64,000 nt of DNA from Bacteroidales bacterium (GTDB lineage Bacteria > Bacteroidota > Bacteroidia > Bacteroidales > UBA932): the NCBI GenBank assembly GCA_016281015.1, contig JAEEHS010000020.1, forward strand, positions 1-64,000. Reading direction: 5' to 3'. This document shows positions 1 to 6,459 of this stretch, in pieces (position 1 is the stretch's first letter; each line of letters opens with the position of its first letter). The notes beneath the pieces are model-generated. The model was not told the origin of the DNA and ran no database searches. It was given only the letters and a program-made list of their open reading frames with translations. The position numbers and the translations under genes were made by a program.

Positions 1-207
1 CAGAAGCTGACGGCGCTTAGAGACCAGGCGAAGAAGAGAGCGGCGCGTAGCCACGGCCATCGTTTTCTTCTTCACATGCTCTGTAAGGTGAGCGATACGG
101 TAGGAAAATAAAGCAACCTGACTCTCAGGAGAGCCGGTGTCCTTATTGGACTTCCCGTACTTCGCGAAAATCTCTTGCTTTTTCTCTGGCGCTAAATATT
201 CTGCCAT
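1..207 (-). CDS. rpsO: 30S ribosomal protein S15 (5' part, runs off the left edge)
   Basis: Translating the minus strand from the ATG at 207 gives 69 residues that match S15: an N-terminal helix followed by KSNKDTGSPESQ, then YRIAHLTEHV and a basic stretch ending RRSLLRLVSKRRQLL. These are the hallmark S15 segments. S15 is a primary 16S rRNA-binding protein that organises the platform of the 30S subunit. The family is about 89 residues long, so roughly the last 20 are beyond the window edge. A clean promoter (266-296) and a strong hairpin in the leader (239-255) lie directly upstream. Confidence 0.95.
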   Translation of the reverse strand, partial: MAEYLAPEKKQEIFAKYGKSNKDTGSPESQVALFSYRIAHLTEHVKKKTMAVATRRSLLRLVSKRRQLL

Positions 208-238
208 AGTGCAATGAGTTTGTTTGTTACTGCCGCTC

Positions 239-255
239 CGCGGGACCGTCCCGCG
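239..255 (-). promoter_or_regulatory. hairpin in the rpsO leader, possible S15 autoregulatory site
   Basis: CGCGGGA and TCCCGCG pair around a 3-nt loop, inside the predicted 5' leader of rpsO and about 30 nt before the start codon. No T-run follows the stem on either strand, so it does not look like a terminator. In several phyla S15 represses its own synthesis by binding structured rpsO leaders. That this hairpin does so is inference from position only. Confidence 0.4.
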
Positions 256-265
256 AAAAAGCCTG

Positions 266-296
266 CAAATATAGATATTTTTCCGGAGATATCAAA
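266..296 (-). promoter_or_regulatory. rpsO promoter, Bacteroidota type
   Basis: On the minus strand TTTG (296-293) is followed after 19 bp by TATATTTG (273-266). This fits the Bacteroidota primary sigma consensus of TTTG, 19-21 bp, TAnnTTTG. Transcription would start near 260, giving a leader of about 50 nucleotides before the rpsO ATG at 207. Confidence 0.75.
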
Positions 297-342
297 ATTT
301 CACCGGAGAGAAAAAGAATGTAGATGTGACGTTTCGAATCGC

Positions 343-639
343 TTACTTCAGCGCCTCGATCTCCTCGGCGGCAAGTCCGGTAAGTTCTTGGACCGTGGCT
401 GGGTCATAGCCCTTAGCAAGCATCGCCTTGGCGATTTCGGCATTGCGCTGAGCTACGCCTTGTTCGATACCCTGTTCGATGCCTTCCTGACGTCCCTGCT
501 CAATCCCCTTATCCTTAGCGTAGGCAATCTGGTTCCGTATGTCACGCTCTGTAGTCATGTCGCTTAGATATTTGATTTTTTCCTCCGGGGCAAAATTAGA
601 CAAATCTGCGGAAGAAAACAAGAGGTCATTCGTAGCCAT
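343..639 (-). pseudogene. C-terminal fragment of a PD-(D/E)XK (Rpn/PDDEXK_2) nuclease-family protein
   Basis: This 98-residue ORF matches only the C-terminal part of the family seen intact at 2690-3664. It has a helical segment, a GIEQG-type repeat (KGIEQGRQEGIEQGIEQG, about residues 44-62) and the closing block IAKAMLAKGYD...VQELTGL..EEIEAL. The nuclease core with its D...ExQ catalytic residues is missing, so about 200 N-terminal residues have been lost. It begins at an ATG in the former linker and may still be translated. The family is usually called transposase or recombination-promoting nuclease, and this piece cannot be active alone. Confidence 0.75.
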
Positions 640-897
640 TTCCGCTCTTCGTCAGGAAGGGAGTCACCTCATTCTGCATGTGTACACGAATTTCGTCAGG
701 AGTGCCTTATTTCTGCACACATATAGATGAAATGCCCCGGGATTGGCCCTTAAACATTGTATGTGGACATGGATTCGACCTCAGTGCCGATTCATTTGTA
801 CACATACATTTGCCGGCATAAGGTTACCGGGCAATGACGAACTTCTCCGTGATACCTTCAGAGCGACCATTGCCGCATAATCCCTCCGAGCGAGTGA

Positions 898-1190
898 TTA
901 TAATCGAGAAATCTCTTCGGCTGAGAGGCCGGAATACTTGACAACGAGCGCAATGCCCATACCGTCCGCAAGCATCGCCTTGGCAATCTCGACGTTACGC
1001 TGCTCTATGCCCTGCTCAACCCCTTTCGCCTCACCGACCTTGTTGTCCTTCAGAAGGAGATGTGTCTGTTCGAAATTTAGGAAGGCGATGACGTAGGTCG
1101 GCCGGAGGTCGCTGAAGTCCCAGACGTCGCTGGATCAGCTGGGCCACGCGGATGATTCTCTCGGAAGCTGGCATAACGCCTTACAAGGCG
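898..1190 (-). pseudogene. internally deleted PD-(D/E)XK nuclease-family gene
   Basis: The minus strand from about 1112 to 898 reads DLRPTYVIAFLNFEQTHLLL KDNKV and then jumps straight to GVEQGIEQRNVEIAKAMLADG and ends SGLSAEEISRL. The first block is nearly identical, also in DNA, to 3136-3211 of the intact copy. The second block corresponds to that protein's last 40 residues, so about 100 codons are deleted between them. Upstream, to about 1190, family-like residues (RIIRVAQLIQR) appear in another frame, showing a frameshift. No start codon is in frame. It is a decayed paralogue. Confidence 0.7.
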
Positions 1191-1200
1191 TCCAAGGATG

Positions 1201-2499
1201 TTAATACCCTTCGTTCTGGGTGAATCCGTCCGTGATTGCATTCCATGGATACGGGAAAAGCAGTTGATACCGCTGGCAGCCGGTGACGGTCTCGGCCTTT
1301 CCAAGGCGTTTGAGCATCTGCCAGTATCCATAGGTCAGCCCCTGCTGTTTCCAGCTCTCAGGAAGGCCTTCAGTCTGTCCGGCGGCCTCAGCGGCGAGTA
1401 CTTCGACATGCTTTCGCGTGTAAACCGGGATGCTCTGGACGACCACGACTCCGGTGGCATCTACCTCGTTGAAGACAAGAATCTGTTCCGGAGCCTGTTG
1501 GGAGATCCGGTTGTAAATCTCTTTTGCCTTTGTCATGTCTCCTCTGCTCAGGTAGACTTCTGCGAGAAGAAGCTGTGCGGCGGTGGGATTGAGATATAGA
1601 TATGCTGCAACTCCTTTCAGAGAATAAGACTCCTGCGTGGCTGCTTCCAGATCCTTTTGGGCCGCTTCAAGAAGTTGTGCGGCCATGAGTACGGGCGGCA
1701 GAGCGGCGATGTCATGGGGCGTTTCTTCATATCGCGCCTTGCCCCAAACGGTCGCGAGATTGTAAGTCAGCAAGGCCCTCAAGGCTTTGATGTGAGCGAT
1801 GTGGGACGTGTATTTTATCGTATACTCATTGTTCCCCGAAAGCAAGGAAAGAAAGGCATTGATGCGGTGCAGGCTCTCATAGGCCTTGGCCCAGGCCTGC
1901 TTGATCTCACTCCCGTCCGGATACAGCTTCTCGAAGCGTCCGTTGCAGAGGTCTGCCTCAATGGCGTATTTGTTCACGATAAATGGGGACAGGCTACTAT
2001 ATACACTCAGGATAGCCTGCTGGACATTCTGTTCGTCCGAGAAAGCGGTCTCGGGGGGCACGGTTGTGGGAGGGGTTTCTATGATGTTGGGTTGATACCA
2101 ACTCATCCAAATCCGTTGTTCGGAGGGTTTTAGGGTGGCAACAACATCGAGAAGGCCGTCTTTGATGCCGTTTACGAGTATATCCATGAAGGGCTGGTTG
2201 TTGACGAGCGTCGTGATCTGGCTGCTCTTGATGGAAAAGGATCCCGATCCGCTGCCGAAGTATCCTTGTGTTTCGAAATATCCGTTTTCCTTGAAAGTGA
2301 AGCGGGTCGTCTCAAGTTCCCAGTCCGTCATGGCCGCTCCTTTGTCGAACCTGGCCTGGTGGATTTCCCATTCGCCGAGGATTTCCTTCCGGAGGTCGAA
2401 ACTGGTGGAGGAACTTTCCTGTCCTCCATCTTTTCCGCAGGACAGGACCGCGTACAGCACGATGAGGATGGTGATATATATGTTCGGCAGTTTTTTCAT
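1201..2499 (-). CDS. orphan SusD/RagB-like lipoprotein with lipocalin-like N-terminal domain
   Basis: Predicted 432-residue outer-membrane lipoprotein. I chose the ATG at 2499 rather than the one at 2550. It gives a lipobox signal (MKKLPNIY... ending LYAVLSC), and the only good promoter box (2521-2528) lies between the two ATGs. About residues 35-140 (LGEWEIHQARFDKG ... ATLKPSEQRIWMSWYQ) look like a lipocalin-type beta-barrel. The rest is a short SusD-like helical fold with TPR-like pairs (RINAFLSLL, IKALRALLTYNLATVWGKA, QLLLAEVYLSRGDMTKA) and a C-terminus LLFPYPWNAITDGFTQNEGY that resembles the SusD ending. SusD proteins bind glycans for a SusC porin, but no SusC is adjacent. The binding target is unknown. 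Confidence 0.7.
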   Translation of the reverse strand: MKKLPNIYITILIVLYAVLSCGKDGGQESSSTSFDLRKEILGEWEIHQARFDKGAAMTDWELETTRFTFKENGYFETQGYFGSGSGSFSIKSSQITTLVNNQPFMDILVNGIKDGLLDVVATLKPSEQRIWMSWYQPNIIETPPTTVPPETAFSDEQNVQQAILSVYSSLSPFIVNKYAIEADLCNGRFEKLYPDGSEIKQAWAKAYESLHRINAFLSLLSGNNEYTIKYTSHIAHIKALRALLTYNLATVWGKARYEETPHDIAALPPVLMAAQLLEAAQKDLEAATQESYSLKGVAAYLYLNPTAAQLLLAEVYLSRGDMTKAKEIYNRISQQAPEQILVFNEVDATGVVVVQSIPVYTRKHVEVLAAEAAGQTEGLPESWKQQGLTYGYWQMLKRLGKAETVTGCQRYQLLFPYPWNAITDGFTQNEGY

Positions 2500-2520
2500 T
2501 TGAATGAGGAATTGGATACG

Positions 2521-2528
2521 CAAAGATA
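2521..2528 (-). promoter_or_regulatory. -7 box of the orphan SusD-like gene
   Basis: TATCTTTG on the minus strand is a perfect TAnnTTTG box. Transcription would begin about 15 bases before the ATG at 2499, which excludes the upstream ATG at 2550 as start. The -33 element is poor: TTTG occurs only at 24 bp spacing. Confidence 0.5.
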
Positions 2529-2689
2529 AGAAAATAACACTATCTTTCATGCCAAATTGAACACATGAGTAACCCGCGCATCAGGCGCTTCTTGCCGACA
2601 TCTCTGGACTGCCCACCGCCTCGAACGCTATCCCATTTCCCAGAAAAGCCGGAGAACCTTCTACGCCGAGGCCATCCGGAGACAGGAGG

Positions 2690-3664
2690 TTATAACGACT
2701 TGATTTCTTCGGGGGAGAGGCCGGTGAGTTCCTGGATCGTGGCTAGGTCGTAGCCCTTGCCCAGCATCGCCTTGGCGATCTCGGCCTTGCTTTGAACCTC
2801 ACCGGCCTTGAAACCTTCATCATAAGAGGCTTCCTGAAGCATCCGGGCACGATATGCTGTAATCTTTGAGTCGAAATATTCCATAAGTTCCTCCTCTGTA
2901 AGGTGTTTGGTGCGGGCCTGCGTGAAGAGCTCCGCATAGCGTTTGCCAAATGCTTCTTGCTCTCCCGGAGCAAATTTACTACAATTTCGCAAGATATACA
3001 ACCACTTTTCCACGGGCGTGTCCAGCTCCTGCATGCCCTTGTTCAAACGAGGCATCTCGCAGAGATAGATCAGGAGCGGATCGGATTCATATTGCTCTTC
3101 CGTTTCCATCTCTTTGAGACTGTAACAGAAGACGACCTTGTTGTCCTTCAGAAGGAGATGTGTCTGCTCGAAATTAAGGAAGGCGATGACGTAGGTCGGC
3201 CGGAGGTCGATATAGGGAGCCCCTTTTTTAATCTGGGAGGCGGCCAGTGCGGCTCCATAATAGAAAAGTCTTTGGTGGATATCTTTCTCGTTCCGATTCT
3301 GCATCTCAACAATAAATTTCCGGCCGTCTTTCAGTGTACAGTTGACATCGAAGCGAGCGTGTTTATCATCCTCAGCCAGGACGGGAATCTCGTTGGACTC
3401 ATAGGTGACTTCTATGATATCCTCGTCCAGAATATCGGAAAGGAGCACACGAAGAATGTCCGCATTGTGTCCCAGCACTTTCTTGAAGGCAAAATCATCA
3501 GTCAAATCCAGGAAGGGAGCCAACAAGATGTTGTCGATGATGATGCGTTTTTCCTCTTCCGGGAGTTTTCGGAGACGGGGATTGGAATTGAGTTTTTCGA
3601 GGGCGGCCTTGTAATCGATTTTCCGATTTTCGAGGTCTTTTCTGCGAGGTGCTTTTGTGTCCAT
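2690..3664 (-). CDS. PD-(D/E)XK nuclease family protein (Rpn / PDDEXK_2 type)
   Basis: Intact 324-residue protein. The start was taken at 3664 (MDTKAPRRKD) because the upstream extension is unlike the family. The N-terminal third has APFLDLTDDFAFKKVLG, the typical opening of PDDEXK_2 proteins. The core RFDVNCTLKDGRKFIVEMQ carries the Asp and the E-x-Q variant of the PD-(D/E)XK metal-dependent nuclease site, followed by RLFYYGAALAASQIKKG. The C-terminus has a coiled stretch and the closing block IAKAMLGKGYD..TIQELTGLSPEEIKSL shared with the two broken copies nearby. Members are found in multiple copies in Bacteroidota genomes and are linked to DNA cleavage and RecA-independent recombination. 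Three copies of TTTGCGAC lie upstream (3806-3868). Confidence 0.85.
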   Translation of the reverse strand: MDTKAPRRKDLENRKIDYKAALEKLNSNPRLRKLPEEEKRIIIDNILLAPFLDLTDDFAFKKVLGHNADILRVLLSDILDEDIIEVTYESNEIPVLAEDDKHARFDVNCTLKDGRKFIVEMQNRNEKDIHQRLFYYGAALAASQIKKGAPYIDLRPTYVIAFLNFEQTHLLLKDNKVVFCYSLKEMETEEQYESDPLLIYLCEMPRLNKGMQELDTPVEKWLYILRNCSKFAPGEQEAFGKRYAELFTQARTKHLTEEELMEYFDSKITAYRARMLQEASYDEGFKAGEVQSKAEIAKAMLGKGYDLATIQELTGLSPEEIKSL

Positions 3665-3805
3665 GATGAAAGGTATTGCGGCCTTGGGGAACGGCCGGGC
3701 GAACTTCCCTCCGGCCTGGTGACAGTAGCGGCCCGACCAGGACAAAGTTCAGAACAATTCCTGGAAACGCCACTATCACAGGGACATCTACCCTGCAGAT
3801 TTTTA

Positions 3806-3868
3806 TGTTTTTGCGACGGATTAACTGTTTTTGCGACAAAAGCCATTGAAAAAATGAGCCGTCGCAAA
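3806..3868. promoter_or_regulatory. three copies of TTTGCGAC upstream of the nuclease-family gene
   Basis: TGTTTTTGCGAC occurs at 3806-3817 and again at 3826-3837, exactly 20 bp apart. The 8-mer core is present in inverse orientation (GTCGCAAA) at 3861-3868. All three lie 140-205 bp upstream of the start at 3664. Two direct copies at two helical turns plus an inverted copy look like an operator or a nuclease recognition array. The function is inferred. Confidence 0.4.
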
Positions 3869-3944
3869 TACATTTGTGTGTTTTTCAGGATGCTTTCACC
3901 TTACCATGCTCGGAGGCTTACCTTTGCATCGTCATGATAGCAAC

Positions 3945-3974
3945 AGCGGCTCCATCCGGGAAGGAGGAGCCGCT
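3945..3974 (-). terminator. probable terminator hairpin of the first SusCD operon
   Basis: AGCGGCTCC (3945-3953) pairs with GGAGCCGCT (3966-3974) around a 12-nt loop, 23 bp after the stop codon of the last gene of the operon. The stem is 9 bp and GC-rich, but only a weak T-containing stretch follows, so it may work with a protein factor or as an mRNA end stabiliser. Confidence 0.45.
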
Positions 3975-3996
3975 AACGTTAGAGAGTAGGACTTTA

Positions 3997-6264
3997 TTAC
4001 ACTTCGGTCACAGTCACGGTGACATCCGTTACGCGGATGTTGCTTCCGGTACTCGTGTTGTTAAACTGGAGGTTGAAAGCTTCTCCGGAGAATGTGTCAC
4101 TGAAGGTGATGTCATACGTGATGACAATGACTTTCTTGTCCCAATCGGATGTATAATCCGTAGAACTGACCGTGCCCAGAGTTACTCCTTCTGTATCCGT
4201 CGTTACGGTGCGGTCGGCATTCGGCACAGAATTGCTGTAGTACTTCAGCTGAACCTTCTTGACTCCCTTGCAGGGAATGCCGGCAATCTTCCACCAGCCG
4301 GATTTTGCGACCAACAGATTCATCAGATTGGCCCCGGTGGCTTGCCTTTTGGCCGCTGTATTATAAGTAGTCTGATTCAGGTAAATAAGTCCGTCGTTAT
4401 AGAGTTTGGTGCTAGTGCCGTTCTGTGTATACGTCACGGTTCCCTCGTCATAGACAGTCGTTCCGGTGGAGGTGGCTTTGGCTAGATACGCGGACGGTGT
4501 ATCGTTGGCGGCGCCGCCGGCGAAGGACTCACTCCAAAGAACTGCACCCACTTTGATGCCCCCTTCGCCGGGTTTGGCAGACTGGTTGACCGTGAAGCTG
4601 TAGGAGGCAGGGGTGACGCTTGCGGTGGTGGAGACCGTCACGGTGTAGGCAGGAGTGGCCGTTTCAGAGGTGTTCTCCGGGATGGAGAGGGTCAGGATGG
4701 CGTTGCCACTTCCGCTCGTGGCGCTCAAGCTGGCGCCAGTTCCGCTCACGGAAGCGGTCCAGGCAGCGTTTCCGAAGACATAGACCTCAAGGTCTTTGGC
4801 TGCAGCGGAGGTGGAAACGACATGCTCACTGTTCGCCTCCGGCATGGAGACCTTGAAGCGCGGCGTCGTGTCAGCCTCCTTGTCCAGGCGGTAGATATGG
4901 AGGTAACTGACTTTGCTCTTCAGAAGGCTGCTGGTCGTCATATAGGACGAGAACAAGGAACTTGCCTTGTTATAGAGCATCAGGCCACGCGCACTGGATT
5001 TAGCCAGAAGGGTTGCTACGTTCTCCGTAAATCCGGTGGCATCGTCGTCATCCTCGCCATTCTGCTTGTCGGCAATGGAGATGGTCCAGGATCCGTATGG
5101 GGTCAGCGTCTGGTTGGTCCTCATGTTGTTTCCGCTACCTGACTCTTCGTAGGCGGCATACAGATAGCCGGCTTCTCCGCTTGCATGAAGCGCGTATTCC
5201 CCAGGTTTGAGACCTTCTTCCAGGGTGATGACCTCCACGGCGTCTGAAGGATCGAGGATGAATCCGTCACCCTTCGTGACACCGGCCTGAGCGCGGTTGT
5301 TGGTGTTCTGGGTTGTAGACAGGGCTACGTCATTGTTGGCCGCCACGATGAGGATCTTGTCACCGATGTGGAGCTGCTCGCTGGCAGTCACGAGGTTGTA
5401 GCGGACCGGAGCCTTGAGGGAGCAACCTTCCAAACTGACCGTGAGCTTCGCGATTTTACCGGAGGTCAGGTTGGCGCTTGCGCCAAGCTGGATGTCCTTT
5501 GAAATGGTGCCTTTGTCGGTGTTGATGACAAGGGAAAGCGTTTCATTGGAGAAATCCGCGGGGGCCAGGCCGACCCAGACATTGTCGAGGGTCGAGGTGC
5601 TTGCCGAAATGGTCTTGAACATGGCATTGGCCGAAGTCGCACCCGAGGAAGGGATGTAGAACATCCGGCCCGCAATATCCTTGGTAGACGTCACGCTGAC
5701 GGACAGGACCTTCGCTTCGCCGAGAACGGAAGCATAATCTGTGAAGACGAAATGGAAATAGCCTGTAATATGATGGAAGGGCATATCTACCTTCTCGGGG
5801 ACCTCATTGAAGGTGGCTGATTCAGCATAGAGGACCTGCGCCTTCTCGTCAGGGGATGATGCGGAGGAGACCTGTGCGGCAGGAATTTCCACGTTGAGCC
5901 TCTTTTCCGTGGCGTTGACGGTAATCAGGGCAGCGGCCGGGCTGACGGCGACGAATGTGTACTCGCTCAGGCCGGATTCGACGCTGGACGTGAAAGTCGC
6001 TGTCTTGTTGTCCGCCGAGCGGGTCAGGTCCAGCTGGCCGAAGGTCGAATTATAGTTCAAGGTCACGGATACCTGCTGGTCGTTATTCGTCCAAAAGACG
6101 GGGTACTTGGCGCCGTCTGGCGAACCAAACAGGGTCTTGGTCTCTGGAGCGGTCGCTTCGAATGAGACGGTCTGCATCCGGGGGGCGGTTTCCCGGGTGG
6201 CTTCCTTTACGCAGGAGGTAAGGGCCAGGGCGGCAAAGGCCGCGAAAAGAATTACTTTTTTCAT
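3997..6264 (-). CDS. fimbrillin-like / BACON surface lipoprotein
   Basis: Predicted 755-residue exported lipoprotein, start at 6264 giving MKKVILFAAFAALALTSC with a lipobox Cys. Residues about 25-280 resemble the Mfa-like/fimbrillin-type domain: a TKT...FWTNNDQ opening, then paired beta strands and a GYFHFVFTDY segment. About residues 480-580 (VSTSAAAKDLEVYVFGNAAWTASVSG ... SFTVNQSA) form a BACON domain. The last 170 residues are beta-rich with LWSESFAG...STSTGTTVYDEG and may be a carbohydrate-binding jelly roll. Surface lipoproteins of this sort sit beside SusCD complexes and help capture ligand. It is last in the minus-strand operon. No catalytic motif was recognised. Confidence 0.7.
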   Translation of the reverse strand: MKKVILFAAFAALALTSCVKEATRETAPRMQTVSFEATAPETKTLFGSPDGAKYPVFWTNNDQQVSVTLNYNSTFGQLDLTRSADNKTATFTSSVESGLSEYTFVAVSPAAALITVNATEKRLNVEIPAAQVSSASSPDEKAQVLYAESATFNEVPEKVDMPFHHITGYFHFVFTDYASVLGEAKVLSVSVTSTKDIAGRMFYIPSSGATSANAMFKTISASTSTLDNVWVGLAPADFSNETLSLVINTDKGTISKDIQLGASANLTSGKIAKLTVSLEGCSLKAPVRYNLVTASEQLHIGDKILIVAANNDVALSTTQNTNNRAQAGVTKGDGFILDPSDAVEVITLEEGLKPGEYALHASGEAGYLYAAYEESGSGNNMRTNQTLTPYGSWTISIADKQNGEDDDDATGFTENVATLLAKSSARGLMLYNKASSLFSSYMTTSSLLKSKVSYLHIYRLDKEADTTPRFKVSMPEANSEHVVSTSAAAKDLEVYVFGNAAWTASVSGTGASLSATSGSGNAILTLSIPENTSETATPAYTVTVSTTASVTPASYSFTVNQSAKPGEGGIKVGAVLWSESFAGGAANDTPSAYLAKATSTGTTVYDEGTVTYTQNGTSTKLYNDGLIYLNQTTYNTAAKRQATGANLMNLLVAKSGWWKIAGIPCKGVKKVQLKYYSNSVPNADRTVTTDTEGVTLGTVSSTDYTSDWDKKVIVITYDITFSDTFSGEAFNLQFNNTSTGSNIRVTDVTVTVTEV

Positions 6265-6277
6265 ACGGCAATGCTTT

Positions 6278-6409
6278 TTATAAGGGCCATTCTTCCTCGG
6301 TGGCGTCATCGATGGATGAGCCGCCCTCGGTGGAAACCAGGAAATTCCTGTCATACCTCGCTTGGATGAAGCGCAGTACAGGGGTAAAATAGTTTTGTTT
6401 TTTGTCCAT
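6278..6409 (-). CDS. 43-residue PUL-associated peptide
   Basis: A complete small ORF between two lipoprotein genes, in operon direction: it begins MDKKQNYFTPVLRFIQ and ends DDATEEEWPL. It has the layout of short Bacteroidota peptides that open with M-x-K-K, then Y-x-x-P and a hydrophobic stretch, have a small-residue centre (FLVSTEGGSS) and close with an acidic tail and a Trp. A second peptide with the same plan lies in the other utilisation locus at 37325-37453. Function is unknown. There is no signal peptide or membrane helix. Confidence 0.55.
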   Translation of the reverse strand: MDKKQNYFTPVLRFIQARYDRNFLVSTEGGSSIDDATEEEWPL

Positions 6410-6459
6410 AAGATTTTATTGTGTTAGCAAATAATATGCGGTGGCATCTATCTCGCAGT

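Noticed and set aside
239..255. GC-rich hairpin read as a terminator
   Set aside because: The T-run lies on the wrong side of the stem for either strand, and the hairpin falls inside the rpsO leader downstream of a good promoter.
640..897. Gene-free stretch of about 260 bp between the two nuclease-family fragments
   Set aside because: No ORF of substance, promoter, hairpin or RNA gene could be supported. Probably decayed remains of the upstream part of the 343-639 fragment.
3918..3925. TACCTTTG on the plus strand resembling a promoter box
   Set aside because: No plus-strand gene follows for more than 13 kb and there is no matching -33 element. Likely chance.
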